A stretch of DNA of 64,000 nt from Aradus depressus (lineage: Eukaryota > Arthropoda > Insecta > Hemiptera > Aradidae): assembly GCA_963662175.1 (NCBI GenBank), contig OY759221.1, positions 29,437,027 to 29,501,026 of the forward strand, read 5' to 3'. Positions 1 to 11,135 of the stretch are shown in pieces; the stretch's first letter is position 1; each line of letters opens with the position of its first letter. The translations under genes were made by a program, and so were the position numbers. The notes under the pieces were generated by a model, which saw nothing but the letters and a program-made list of their open reading frames with translations, ran no database searches and was not told the origin of the DNA.

Positions 1-960
1 CCACCATACGTAAGTAACAGAACACTCCATAATGACCTTCATGATAGACACAGTACACAACACAATTCAGGACCTTTACAGACGTTTCAATAATAAAAAT
101 TGCATTTACACACAAATCCATACATCCACTCACTTTCTTCACCACACAATCCTCCCAGAAGACTGCTTGCTATAATCTCAAATTGCAGTCTTCTTGAAAC
201 TTAACCCCCCATTCATTATTTTTATATTTCTCTCTGAGGAGCTACCGCTGGGTGGCCTTCCTCTTTCACGTCACTCAAAACATCTCCCACCATGTCCTCT
301 TGATAGCTGGTTGTTGCATGAAAGCAACAGTTGCAACCAAACGTTGTATAAGAGAGAGAAAAAAATTTGAAAGTAATAATGAATTTATAAATTCCATTCT
401 TCAGGAATTCCATATTAAATTCTTCAAAAACAAAATTCTAAATTACAATGAATGTCTAGCAGTTTTGAATGAGAGAAACTGGGACACATTTTATCTCTAA
501 AAAATTTAAATATGAGAAGCTATTATTTATTTCTGTAAGAGGCGAGAGGTCTGAGAGGAAGACGGCCAGACGGAGGGAAACTAATGCCGGAAGGAGTTGG
601 AAGGAGGTCCGCACAGGCGGTTCCAGGAATTCATTTTCTATTGTGCAAACGATGCAGACGATTCTAATGAACGTAGTTGAACCTACAAGATGTCCTTCTC
701 CTCAAAGCTAAGCTATCTACAAAATGACTACTTACTGGCAATTTTTTTATCAGATTTTTTTCCTACCTTTTGTTATCTGACCACATATCAATTTTATTGA
801 TTACAATATTGACTTTTCACATCCCAGAAATCAATTCTTGATTCAATACATTAAAAGCATATTTAAAATGTTTTTTTTGTTTATTTTCCTTATTTTTTTA
901 TAATTTTTTTTAATTTATTTTTTTAACGATACTAAGAGTAGCTAGGAAAGATTTTTGGCT
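1..960. other. No gene recognised; possible LINE C-terminal relic
   Basis: I see no complete gene here. The plus-strand reading up to the stop near 500 ends in a phrase like LNERNWDTFYL. This resembles the extreme C-termini of the LINE relics at 51556 and 56264 (LNGKNW, LNGKCW), so the stretch may be a LINE tail. From about 540 to 690 the sequence becomes arginine-codon and G rich, unlike its surroundings, with no family I recognise. The rest is AT-rich. Confidence 0.25.
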
Positions 961-1010
961 AGAACTGGTTTTCAACGCAACAGCGTCATCATCAGTGATA
1001 CATCCCACCC
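961..1010 (-). repeat. Hammerhead-like core in a dispersed repeat (copy 1)
   Basis: Read on the minus strand, this carries CTGATGA, then an ACGC-TGTT-GCGT hairpin, then GAAA, at 995 down to 970. That is the arrangement of the hammerhead ribozyme catalytic core. A related copy sits at 3193-3240. The reverse-complement look of this motif (TTTC...TCATCAG) is common in Penelope-like retroelements, which are known to encode hammerheads. No reverse transcriptase was found beside it. Confidence 0.4.
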
Positions 1011-1020
1011 ACAGCCAGCC

Positions 1021-1500
1021 GAAGCCCTTAGTTTATTAAATAAAATTATTTATTATATTAACCTCTTTATCTGGCAGGTAAAATAAAATTAAGCACGCCA
1101 TCCTCAAGTTTTTTAAATTAAGATACTAAATTTAAAGAAGGAAGGGAGGTGAAAAACCTCGAGCATGCCGTCCTTTGGACGGGCAGTTAAGCGATGGTGA
1201 CGAGCCGGTATTAGTAAGCTCATTCGTCGCGTTGGTGAACACTAGCCTGACTCCACTGTGGGAGTCCTAAATTTTGCCAATCCAGACCTAGTATAGGGGG
1301 TCTTTAACGAGTAGATACCTGACATCGTACATGCTCGGGAGCATCGCTTAACGTCTAATCCGAAGGATGGCGTGCTCAACGTTCTTTCATCTCCCCGATA
1401 AAAAATCTTAAGCTCGGTAGTCAGAGTGCTCTGGTAGTAGGCGATATGACCTCGTAGTTAAAGCCCGGGCATGAACCAATAATTCGAGTTAGTTATTGGT
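1021..1500. repeat. SINE1 composite (rearranged, both orientations)
   Basis: Segments of the main tRNA-derived SINE lie in mixed orientation. The body is plus from 1021 to about 1210, minus from about 1210 to 1417, and the tail (TGGTAGTAGGCGATATGACC) is plus from 1418. It looks like several insertions or an internal inversion, not one intact copy. Confidence 0.6.
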
Positions 1501-1672
1501 TGTAATCCTTTACACACTCAGTAGACAAACACACTCTGTGCTACAAACATACTTCACAACAAGGTTGGATGATGTCCAACAATTTTTTTCACCATTCCTG
1601 GAAAAAATATTATACGTCTTCAAATACAAAACTGTACGATGTTAGAATACATATATATATATATTTTTTTTT

Positions 1673-1689
1673 GGGGGGGGGGGGGGGGG
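1673..1689 (+). repeat. Poly-G tract (17 G)
   Basis: An uninterrupted run of 17 G follows a short (AT)n and a T run. It could be a true homopolymer or an assembly artefact. Confidence 0.8.
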
Positions 1690-1837
1690 AGTTATTTTTA
1701 TTTAAGATTGTTTATGACAGTTGACACACAGACCAGATAGAAATTAATGTTAACGAACCTATAAACAGTGACAAAGCTACAGCTGTTACAGATCCGCAAA
1801 TAGTCCGAGGTCATGGCAGACTGCCAAAGCGTTCTTC

Positions 1838-2161
1838 TTGGGTGGACGTGCGATCCCTCTGTCCAAACAAATCCTCCAATTTTTGAGTAGTGTACAATCT
1901 TTGACTTGTTTTCGTGACTCATCCCCGAGCATTCATCTACCAGATCATATGGTCAAAGGCGGATTTCACATCAGAACATCTAACAATTGGCAACTTTTAT
2001 CGCTGAAGCCATTTCACGTTGATTTAGACGAGGGTCTCACATCAAGGCAACGCAACATAGCTTGTAGGAAATTAAAGCAACTCGTCATGCAGTTTGAAAA
2101 GCAACTTAAATTCCTTGAAAGAAGCAATTTCTACTTTCCGAATTTATCAAAAATAATTTAA
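1838..2161 (+). CDS. Unrecognised 107-codon open frame, possibly an exon or relic
   Basis: An open frame of 107 codons ends in a basic, helix-like C-terminal part (SRQRNIACRKLKQLVMQF) and a TAA stop. It has more normal coding texture than most AT-rich open frames nearby. I recognise no domain, see no clear partner exon, and an antisense frame overlaps its 5' part. It may be the end of a decayed transposon ORF or a chance frame. Confidence 0.2.
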   Translation: MGGRAIPLSKQILQFLSSVQSLTCFRDSSPSIHLPDHMVKGGFHIRTSNNWQLLSLKPFHVDLDEGLTSRQRNIACRKLKQLVMQFEKQLKFLERSNFYFPNLSKII

Positions 2162-2289
2162 ACATTTAATTTTGAAATATTTGATAGGTTATAATTGTAT
2201 ACATCAAAATAGATTATAAATTATATTTATCATCCGATATTAAAACTTATACAAATATAAACACATACAAAATAAATAATTATTTTAAA

Positions 2290-2700
2290 AAATAATCGTC
2301 GTTGAAACACCAGCAATGAACTTTGCCAGAACGAATTAATCAATTAACTTTTTCCCTCCCTCCCCCCTCCAAAACGTCAATATTCAATACTCTCTCATAC
2401 CACATTTTTGTTGATAAATTCATTACATTGGCAGTTATTAGGGTTTTGGAAATGAACCCCCTCTTCCCTACGACCGATATAGCTGAAATTTGATAGGTTA
2501 TGTCCTCATTGGATTTTAATTTCAAATATGAAATTTCATCTCGATACATTTATTACATCGGCACTTATTGGGTTTTTGAGTTGAGCCCCTTCTGATCGCC
2601 CCTTCCTTTGGCAGATTTGTTTGAAAATGTCATCGTTAGAAGGTTTTGGATTAAATATAAAATTTAATTTTATAGAGTTGCCATGGGGAAGTAAAGCGAA
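2290..2700 (-). repeat. Element A copy, minus orientation
   Basis: This is one copy of a high-copy modular repeat described under 51158-52205. It begins with the 'gtgattcac...ttcgttctggggaag' tail region in reverse orientation, followed by two degenerate modules built on 'gcagttattag...cgatacattcattac' phrases. The short open frames crossing it are by-products of the repeat. Confidence 0.55.
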
Positions 2701-2785
2701 AAATAAATAATAGAAAATTCGCAATATTATTAAATACAATAGTTAGGTATTATTTTTTAATTGTTTATTATAAATATTTTTACCA

Positions 2786-2955
2786 TGCAGACTTTTTACC
2801 ATGGTTTGCGGGTTCGAATCCCGTCCGGGAGTGAGTTTTATTTCGTAGATAGAACTCCCTCCAGGGGCCATGGATGTCTTAAATAATTATAATATAACAC
2901 ATTGACATGGCTAATATGCACCGTACATAAAGCCAAAAAAAAAAAAAAAAAAAAA
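2786..2955 (+). repeat. SINE2 copy with poly(A) tail
   Basis: A second tRNA-derived SINE family. A B-box-like GGTTCGAATCC at about 2811-2821 is followed by a short body that contains the 'gaactccct...ggggccatgg' phrase and ends in a run of A at about 2936-2955. The 5' A-box part is truncated. Better copies lie at 10989, 25562 and 36650. Confidence 0.65.
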
Positions 2956-3192
2956 TTTATTTATATTTCTTTAGAATGAAAATAAAATATGAGTAAACAA
3001 CATTCTGAATGAATCAATCTATTTCTAAAATAGTTATTTACAGAACTTTAAAATGATGTATTCCACGACTCAGTGCAATTTGTAGTCGGGTTGCACGGCA
3101 GGGCAACTAGGCGCTGCGCCTATGGTGGGTTACATAAGGTTTCTCATAGAAATAAAAGACGGTTTTCTTCCCACTGTTTAATTTTTGACCAA

Positions 3193-3245
3193 AACAGCTT
3201 TTCAACGCAGCAGAGTCATCATCAGTGGCACATCCTACCCACACA
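3193..3245 (-). repeat. Hammerhead-like core in a dispersed repeat (copy 2)
   Basis: Minus-strand CTGATGA and GAAA are separated by a stem region related to the copy at 961-1010, here with a mismatch in the stem. Flanking sequence is also shared between the two sites (TTTCAACGCA...CATCCYACCCACA), which supports one repeat family. Confidence 0.35.
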
Positions 3246-3501
3246 GCGTAGACCTACTCTAATCTCGTCCCACATCTTACTATCACATATGTATAAAGGT
3301 TTGTTCATTTTTTCTAGTCATCATTATCAAACTTCATTGCTTATTTCATTAGTCATGATTACTTATCCGGACGAGGCCCTTTTATCTGGGAATATTCTTG
3401 AGCACGCTCTCCTGAATAAATTAACTCAGTTTGTGAAGTTTCCCAACACTCCTCCCTCGTCCTCTGTTCTCAGCAGAAGTTTCTGACTCGTCTTTTCATT
3501 T

Positions 3502-3780
3502 CCCTGATCCTTTCACTCACTCAAGGCTCTTCCTTTCCATCATCCTTTCACTCACTTAAAGCTCTTCCTATCCATCATCCTTTCACTCACTCAAAGCTCT
3601 TCCTTTCCATCATCCTTTCACTTACTCAAAGCTCTTCCATTCAATCATCCTTTCACTCACTCAAGGCTCTTCCTTTCCATCATCCTTTCACTCACTCAAA
3701 GCTCTTCCTTTCCATCATCCTTTCACTCACTCAAAGCTCTTCCTTTCTATCATCCTTTCACTCACTCAAGACTTTTCCTT
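3502..3780 (+). repeat. Minisatellite, 35-bp unit, about 8 copies
   Basis: Tandem units contain 'cctttcactcactcaaagct' followed by 'cttcctttccat', period 35 bp. Single-base variants mark individual units. No function is evident. Confidence 0.85.
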
Positions 3781-3809
3781 TTCCCAAATCCTCTTCTTTC
3801 TCTCTCTTA

Positions 3810-4180
3810 TGGACTTTTCAAACCATATTTAATATTATATATATCATCTCGACATTTCGCCCCTCCCTTCCCCATAAGGAGCATATTCAAATAAGGCCTT
3901 CATGAAAATGTGGTGGATTTTTGCATACTGTACACTGCAGAAATGACACTAGCGTGAGTGTGAGCAAGTGGTGAAGGTTTCTGCTGTTTCGTTGAGAGGT
4001 GCCTTGCCGTCTAGAAGTGTCCAGGTCCCTAAGTTCACTCAGCATCGATCTGACCTAGCCAGACTTTCAGCTCCTTACAACTCAACTAGTCTCTACACAC
4101 ACAAGACTTTCAACAAAGAATTCACTTTAAACTGTCCTTCTTAGCAAAAATTGAATAAAATAATACACAAATCTATTAAC
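3810..4180. other. No feature recognised
   Basis: Ordinary single-copy-looking sequence between the minisatellite and a SINE. I see no open frame of interest and no repeat that recurs in this window. Confidence 0.4.
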
Positions 4181-4412
4181 CTTGAGCACGCTGTCCTTCG
4201 AATGGGACGTTAAGCAATGGTCCTGAGTCTGTACGATGTCAGGTACTCGTTAAAGCCACCTAGTAACCTAGGTGAATAAAAATTTAGGGTCGGCAAAAAT
4301 TAGAACTCCTAGAATTCGGGCTCACGTCCATCAGAGCGACGAATGAGCGCACTGGTAGTAGGCAATATGACTTAGTAGTTAAAGCTCAGGTATGAGTCAT
4401 AATAACTAACAA
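4181..4412 (+). repeat. SINE1 copy, 5' truncated
   Basis: The body and tail of SINE1 (see 29152-29452) lack the tRNA-like head. The tail reads CATAATAACTAAC, the (TAAC)-type ending seen in most copies. Confidence 0.75.
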
Positions 4413-4428
4413 ATCTGTTTACCGTTTC

Positions 4429-4457
4429 GGGGGGGGGGGGGGGGGGGGGGGGGGGGG
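4429..4457 (+). repeat. Poly-G tract (29 G)
   Basis: 29 consecutive G lie just 3' of a SINE1 copy. Such a run could form G-quadruplex structures, or could be an assembly artefact. Confidence 0.8.
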
Positions 4458-4459
4458 AA

Positions 4460-5950
4460 ATAACATATGTGAGCGACGCGGTACTCACGAGAATTGATGT
4501 GAAACATGTGCTTTAGTTAGTTTAGATTTTGATTAAAATTTGTTTTATAATGTTACAATAAGAAAAGTAGTATAAGAAATTAAACTTTCAAATTTATTGT
4601 TCTTCAATACATGAAATTATAGATTTGTGATAGCTAAAATATTTATATATTTTTTAGATTTACAATGCTATATTATTTTCTTTTACCATAAATTTTATTT
4701 ATTGTGACAAATTTAAGCTACGAAGCACCTGAACCTAAAAGTTTCTTACCGAAAAATCATTTTATAGTTCGTAATATTGATATTTTAATTAAATTCACTA
4801 GAACGGTAAATATGATCAATAATGTAAAAATACGTTTTTTTTTTATTTGTTTTTTTAAGAGTGCTCAAATCAAGTAAGAGATCCCGCAGAGAAACCGGGG
4901 GGCGAACGGAGGGGGACCCAGCACAGGACCCCGGGGCACCCAGTGAGCGTCCCAACCAGGCCAGGGGACTGGGCGTCTGTCTTTTTGCATAGGGCTCAGG
5001 CCCCAGTGTAGCTAGGCCTGTTAGAGAGGGTGTGCTTGTATGTAAAAATACAATGTTATATCTAATCATGTTTTTTAGAGTTGTTTTAATATTGGTTTTA
5101 TTATAAAGTTACCTTTACATTCATTCATTATCACGAAATATATTACACGATTATGCAGTTGAATATATTACACACTTTCTTATTCCATGAACGTAGAAAT
5201 GCTCAAAAACAGGTGGCAACACAGATAAAGAAGTGAGTTGTGTATATGCGCTGCGCGCGCAACCGTCCGACACTTACACATGCACTTCAACGAGACGCTC
5301 TGACATAGTCTCTACCGAGAGCTAAGATGTTAACACATATAACAGACAATTTATTTTCACCCAGTCGTTTGAACAATTAAAACGTTTCTCATTCCTAAGC
5401 TTTCTTATGATATGCTTATCAGTTCATACATTCCTCAATATCCAAAAAAAATACTGAATTTTTTTAATTTTTGACAATTATTTCTTAAATTTTTCTGTGA
5501 AAACTCGACATCGAATTTCTGACAGAATATATAACTTCCTCTGTATTTAATATACTCCCCACACCCCTAGAGGCAGAGTCCGAAAAAGGCCAATAACAAC
5601 AAAATTCTAATTGAACAAATTGGTTTTGATGGTTATTGATTTTTGTGTCCCACTGGTGTGGTGTGTTGGATTTAATCCTAGTTGGAAGGTCGTCTGTCAC
5701 ATGGGAAATATTGGGAGACTGGGCCATTGTAGAGGCCCGTGTGATTGGTCCAGTTCCATGACACCCCCTGACATTTCATTTATATCCGGGGTGGGGTGGG
5801 GTATTTTACCCCAAGTTCCGAATAACCTAACATTCATCTGCTTCTCCTGTCAATCCTAGGGTTAACATTGAAGGGAAATAAATTATCACATCTTGAGGTG
5901 CTTCACAATTTTCGGTCTCACAAAAGTTTCTAACATAAAAACTAGAAAAT
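4460..5950. other. No gene recognised; contains a GC-rich island
   Basis: Mostly AT-rich. The segment at about 4865-5045 is sharply GC-rich against its surroundings and starts just after a T-rich tract, which suggests a short retrotransposed fragment. I cannot assign it to a family. Another moderately GC segment runs through 5640-5860. No splice-consistent coding exon was found. Confidence 0.35.
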
Positions 5951-5959
5951 TGTGATGTG

Positions 5960-6060
5960 GCCATTACAGGACTTTCTTATACCAACCACGCTTACAGATC
6001 TCTCACCCTCCCCCTTCTCAAAATTATTTCATAGTGGCATTACAGGATATAAGAATGTCT
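5960..6060 (+). repeat. Terminal part of foldback MITE family X
   Basis: The phrase CTTTCTTATACCAACCAC followed by a C-rich stretch and 'ggcattacagg' recurs at 16858-17093, where it forms terminal inverted repeats, and at 31215-31300. This copy is one arm. Confidence 0.5.
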
Positions 6061-6280
6061 ACTCTCAAGTTGAGAATGAAGTTTTTTTTCTCCATTTTTG
6101 AAAAACTTGTGAGGTAAAATCTTTGAGAATATAATCTATTCTATAGGATAAATAATAAAATCTTCTCCAAAGACGTGATACTCCCTGCCGTCTATAATAT
6201 TTACCAGTTGGCCAAAGGTTAGGTATATTTGATGTAATGGTCTCGGAGAAGTACCTTGTTCACTGACATGAACTCCTTTC

Positions 6281-6497
6281 ACGATTACTGATGATTGCTT
6301 TTAGAATCCTTGATGAGCCAGGATTACTGATGATTGCTTTTAGAATCCTTGATGAGCCAGGATTACTGATGATTGCTTTCAGAATCCTCGATGAGCCAGG
6401 ACCACTAATGATTGCTTTTAGAATCCTCGATGAGCCAAGATTACTGATGAATTGCTTTCAGAATCTTCAATGATCCAGGATTACTGATGATTGCTCC
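6281..6497 (+). repeat. Minisatellite, 39-bp unit, about 5 copies
   Basis: Tandem units of 39 bp contain 'gattactgatgattgctttt' and 'gaatcctygatgagccag'. As 39 is a multiple of three, the array reads open as a 13-residue repeat (RILDEPGLLMIAF). I take this as a by-product and not a gene. Confidence 0.85.
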
Positions 6498-6975
6498 TGT
6501 AATGGCCACATCACATATACCTAATTAATTTTTTTCTTAATTAAAAAAAAAACTAACAATAATAAAATATTATATAATTCTTAGCTATGCGATACAATTG
6601 AAACATTACAAACCTACAGAAATTTATTTTACATAAATATATAATCTGAGGATACAATGGCGATTGGAAATTTAATACAGAACTATTTTGTTAAGAGATA
6701 AGGTTTCTATAAGAAATAAATTAATTTCTTAATTATTATTGTTTTCGGTTAAAACAAATAATCGTCTAAAAATATGTGTTTCAAAACAACATTTCAGGCC
6801 GATTTTATGGCACTCTCACAAACCAGACAGACAACCTGAAAAAATTGTATGTTACATAAAATGTGTTTTTCTGTTTTCTCTACAACTCAAAATTGTTTTT
6901 GATTAGGTCATAAATATGAGCGATATCTTGTAAAATGTATTAGGCCACTTAGTAAAGTAGTCTCGATTCCGGCCA
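6497..6975 (+). repeat. Dispersed repeat, family X body
   Basis: About 470 bp that recurs in diverged form at 10011-10525, 17090-17480 and partly at 49080-49260. Shared phrases include 'caaaacaacatttcagg', 'acataaaatgtg' and 'taggtcataaatat' in the same order. No coding capacity is visible. Confidence 0.55.
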
Positions 6976-6987
6976 AAATCTAATATT

Positions 6988-7262
6988 GAGGGCGCCGGTA
7001 GTCTACTGAGCTCCAGTCCGCGAGTTCGAAACCCGGCCCTTAGGGTTTTCTATCTATAATATCCTTCGGGTGGGACGTTAAGGTATGGTCCTGAGTCTGC
7101 ACGATGTAAGCTACTCGTTAAAGACCCATACTCTAGGTGAATATAAGTAGGCAACATTTAGGATTCTCCAGATGTCCACCAGAACGACGAAAGAACACTC
7201 TGTTAGTAGGCGATATAACTTCGTAATTAAAATATGACCATGAACCACAGTAACTAACGAAC
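6988..7262 (+). repeat. SINE1 copy
   Basis: A SINE1 with a damaged A-box region but a clear B box (GAGTTCGAAACCC), followed by body and (TAAC)-type tail. Confidence 0.75.
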
Positions 7263-7690
7263 ACAAACGTGAGGCTGCTGTTAGTATGTATTGATCACTG
7301 TTCTCCAAAGCCGAAAGTGGGTTTGAGCCACAAAAACTGTGGGGTTGAATTAGTTATCTTCTCAAAGTGAGTAAGGTAGACAGGAGTAGGGGAGATAAGA
7401 TGGTTCTGGCGCAAGGGCTAAAGGGCAACTGGAGCAGTATTCTTTTTGAGGGCAACAGAAGCCTCCTACGCCCCTAAATTTGTTCATCTAAGATAAATCC
7501 CTCTAAACCTCAATAAGTATCCGCTTTCCCTCTAAACCCTAATTTTTTAACCCCCGTCGCTAACAGATTTTTTTACATTTCAATATTTGTAAATTATAAT
7601 TTTTAATTAACCCCCTAGCGCTCTTACGCGTCTAGAATTGATATTAATATTTATAGATGTTTGCTAGCGACTGTAGAATTCAAAAGTCTG
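7262..7690. other. No feature recognised
   Basis: Ordinary AT-rich sequence. No coding exon or recurring repeat was identified. Confidence 0.35.
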
Positions 7691-8130
7691 GGGGTATTGA
7701 GGGTCAGTCAATGATGAAAACACTATTCAAATGCCAACGTTTCGATATATTTCATATCATCATCATCATCAGGGCCTAACAAAAACAAGACAAACATGGG
7801 GGAATCAAGATTGGAAAAATATAATGAGTGATCAATTAAAATTATATATAGGTACATAAATATACACTCACAACATTATATCCACATAAATATATATATA
7901 CATAACTATACATCCATATACATACACATACATATACACATTGATGAACAACAAGAAAACTTACTATGAATATAGATGGTTGAGGAGAAGGCATGAAGGC
8001 TGTGAAGTCTTACGTTCAACTAAGGGTACAGAAGGGTAGAGGGTAAGAGATAATAAATCCGGGGAAAACCCCAGTTAACAGGACTTAAATTTGTAGAGAA
8101 CTACCTACTCGCTACAAGATATTTTACTAA
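7690..8130 (-). repeat. Penelope-like terminal fragment with hammerhead-like core
   Basis: On the minus strand CTGATGA at 7773-7767 is followed by a (TGA)n expansion, a GATAT/ATATC hairpin and CGAAAC ending at 7738. The plus-strand look (GTTTCG...TCATCATCAGGG) is typical of Penelope-like retroelement ends. No reverse-transcriptase or GIY-YIG coding sequence is present in this fragment, so family placement is inference. Confidence 0.4.
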
Positions 8131-8575
8131 TTTTTTTATAATTAATATTTATATTAAGTAGCTAGGTGCGACTTCTTAAGAAAAATAAATAACTTGACCT
8201 ACCGGATTTCGACAAACCCGTCTTTTTTGCCTCGAGAGGTTGATTCGCTAGCCCCACCTCCATTTTCCAGCTATTTTAGGAGTCGCTTCGCCCTTCCCCA
8301 AGATTTTTTCTCCTAGCTAATTTCGACTTCTTGCTTCTCTCTCTTCGAGAAGATTGTTGTGTATATTGACCTGACTACAGAGGCTGGGGTTGAGAAACAC
8401 TCGAGATGCCTGGGGGAATGTGGGAACAAACCACCTCATGATCAGAGAGCCACCAAGGTCTGACCCACATTGTAGCAACATGGCCAAATAGCAGACACAG
8501 AGAATCACTTCCAGTGTACTTCCCCAACATGAAATAAATGTAATAAATTAAAATATGATTCCCTATTGGCTTTAA
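8130..8575. other. No feature recognised
   Basis: Mixed-composition sequence without a splice-consistent exon. Open frames on the minus strand lack recognisable domains. Confidence 0.3.
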
Positions 8576-8641
8576 CCAGAGGTCATATCGCCTACTACCA
8601 GAGAGCTCTTTCGACATGAGCCCGACACAACTATGGGAGTA
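8575..8641 (-). repeat. SINE1 3' fragment
   Basis: Only the 3' end of SINE1 in reverse orientation (GGTCATATCGCCTACTACC through 'cgacac'). Confidence 0.6.
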
Positions 8642-8990
8642 TTTTTCCATCCCTCTCCAAAACCAGTAGACCGTTTGCGCTAATATTCAATAATTGACTT
8701 ACGTAGGGACTCCTAAAACCTCATACTAAACTTTGTGTCTATAAATTCATTACATCGGCAGTTATTATGGTTTCTGAGTTAAGCCTCCTCTGACCTCCTC
8801 TTTCCTTTTGAATCAAAATCAATGAGTACCTTCGTTAGAGGGTTTTGGATTCACATATGACATTTCGAATTGATACATTCATTCTATCGGGAGTTATCGT
8901 GTTTACAAACACCCAGACAGACATAATTTAATTTTATAATTTTTGGAATCAGGTGGTCGGAAAACACAAAATTCCTTTGTAAACTCCGCA
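8642..8990 (-). repeat. Element A copy, minus orientation
   Basis: Contains the 'ccaaaaccagtagaccgttt' segment, two modules, and the 'cgggagttatcgtgtttaca' boundary followed by 'cagacagacat', in the reverse of the order seen at 51158-52205. Confidence 0.6.
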
Positions 8991-9312
8991 TCTTTATAGC
9001 TCAGAGGTGGCATTCTTGTCTACTGAGCTAAAGAGCATGTTCGAAACCCGGCCGAGGCCCTTAGATTTTCTATCTGGGAAGTGAAAAAACGTTTAGCTCA
9101 TCGTTCTTCAGATGAGACTTTAACCGATCATGTAGGATATCAGGTTCTTGTTAAAGATCTTTCTACCCTAGGTGAATAAACCTGGGTTCGAAACATTTAT
9201 GATTCTCACAGTAGAATCGGCCTCATGTCCATAGCGACGAAAGAGCGCTCTGGTAGTAGCCATTATGACTTCGTAGTTGAAGCCCAGGCATGAGTCACTA
9301 TAATTAACTATA
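8991..9312 (+). repeat. SINE1 copy
   Basis: A damaged A box (ATAGCTCAGAGG) and a clear B box (TGTTCGAAACCC) are followed by the full body and tail. Confidence 0.8.
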
Positions 9313-9600
9313 AATTAAAGTGAGCTTTGGTTTTATTAAAGTGGTACAACCCGAAAAGCACTCTCCTCTATTTCTGTTCGGTTGGGCCGACATATGATGA
9401 TACCATCTGATGTATGGTTGTGTCGGATTTGTACTCTAATGGACAGAGGCGGAGGCACAAATGTTTCAGCCCAGTCAGCAAAAACACAGTAAAATCAGCA
9501 CTTCCACAACATATATTCAAAGAGAATAATGGCATGTATTTAAAAATATGACACTACAGGTTGCAAAATAAAATGTCATCCATGAATCAAAAGCAGTGTA
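9313..9600. other. No feature recognised
   Basis: Moderately GC stretch (9340-9480) that could be a retroelement fragment. It matches nothing else in the window. Confidence 0.25.
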
Positions 9601-9601
9601 C

Positions 9602-9810
9602 TACCCCAACACCAATTAATCAATTATGTTTTCGCCACCCCCTTCATCCCTTCATAACCGATAGACTGGCAAAAAATAATAGTTACCTTACACCATTACA
9701 TAGAAGTTATTAGAGTTTTTGAGTTGAGCCCCCTCCCCTGATCCCTCTTTTCCTTCAACGAATTCCGCTAAAAATTAATAGGTGTCGTACTATTGGCGTT
9801 TGGGAAACCT
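9602..9810 (-). repeat. Element A fragment, minus orientation
   Basis: Carries the 'aattaatcaattatgttttc' edge and one module ending near 'aaaattaataggtgtcgt'. Truncated. Confidence 0.5.
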
Positions 9811-10010
9811 GCCGGTTGTTTGAAAAAACAATATTTAATGTTTTAAAACGGATGGTTCTGAAAATAGTATTGGTCTAGTGTGAGAAAGATATTGAACATT
9901 TAAAAAAAAAATTAAGAAAAATACTTTTTTATTTTCTAACACCGGTATGTTAGAGGGGAGGCGTGGAGAGTGATGTGTACAAACGTGGTTAATATAAGAA
10001 AGTACCTACA

Positions 10011-10525
10011 GTAATGGCCAAAACACATATATTTAATATTTTTTTCAATATTCATTCTCTTCAATAAAAAAACTACCATTAATAAAAATATATATGTCAA
10101 AATTCTTTGCTATGCGTTTCAATGTAAAAATTATTTAGAAATTTTCCTGAAGAAATTTATTATTCGTTCTTCTAGGTGCTTTAACTTTGTTCATATCGGT
10201 CCTATCCCATGTCTGAGGGTATTTAGTTGAACATTTAATAAGGAACATATTTAGTGAAGATTACTTTTTCGATAGGGAAAACCGTTTTTGCGTAAATCAA
10301 GCAAACGTCTAAATAAATGGATTTCAAAACAAAATTTCAGGACGCTTTTCGGATTGTATCTCGCAAACCGGGCAAGTTTCGAAAAAACTTATTACATATA
10401 AAATGTCCCACTCATTTCTCTGTACAACTTTCATTTGAAAAGAATTTTAGTTAGGTCGTAAATATAAGCGACATATTGTAAAATTTATTTCCTAAGTAAA
10501 GTGGCTTTAATTTTCATCTAATTTT
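10011..10525 (+). repeat. Dispersed repeat, family X body
   Basis: Diverged copy of the 6497-6975 repeat with the same order of conserved phrases. Confidence 0.5.
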
Positions 10526-10529
10526 GTCT

Positions 10530-10985
10530 AAGTTAACACAGTAACATACGTATAGACATCAACCAACGCAAAAATGATCATTAGTGATGTGAATCGTGTA
10601 AATACGTTGAAAACTCGATCTCGGATTTTTGAACTTTTACAATACTTTCTTATACATATTATATAAAAAAGTTTAAAAAATCTGTTTTCGAATAGTGGGT
10701 TTCCTCTAATAATTTTCCATTGGTCAAATTGTTCTGAACGGATAGTTTTTTATCTAGGACCAAGTAAAGGTTACCGTCTGTTGAGTTTATATAGAGTCCT
10801 AAGAATTTTATAATCTTTAAATGATTGTTTAGTAGCCAGTTCTATTAGTAGTTCCTAGAGAGAGAGGTGGAGGGGGGAGTTGACCTAGTGTCAAGGGGGA
10901 GTATCGACTGTAGTCCGCCTGGCACTGTAGACTGGCCGGCGTCCTAGCCTCATCCACTCCACTAGGATAGCTTATATCCACTCCA
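10530..10985. other. No gene recognised
   Basis: AT-rich, then a G-rich segment from about 10855 to 10985 next to a SINE2 copy. No coding signal. Confidence 0.3.
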
Positions 10986-10988
10986 GGC

Positions 10989-11135
10989 AGCCATGGTGGC
11001 CGTGCGGGTTAGAGCGTAGGGCTTTGGACGCATGGTCTCATCATGGTTTGCGGGTTCGAATCCCATCCGGGAGTGAGTTTTATTTCGTAGATAGAACTCC
11101 CTCTCGGGGCCATGGAAGTCGTAAATAATTAGGAC
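10989..11135 (+). repeat. SINE2 copy with both polymerase III boxes
   Basis: The best plus-strand SINE2. The tRNA-like head (GTGGCCGTGCGGGTTAGAGC) carries the A box, and GGTTCGAATCCC is the B box, followed by the 'gaactccctctcggggccat' body. The head resembles a tRNA with a long variable arm, but the exact parent tRNA is not determined. Related copies lie at 2786, 25562 and 36650. Confidence 0.75.

Noticed and set aside
2340..2739. Small minus-strand genes
   Set aside because: They lie within an Element A copy and reappear in diverged, stop-containing form in the other copies.
6291..6473. Repeat protein with 13-residue units
   Set aside because: By-product of a 39-bp minisatellite whose length is a multiple of three; only about five units and no flanking coding sequence.
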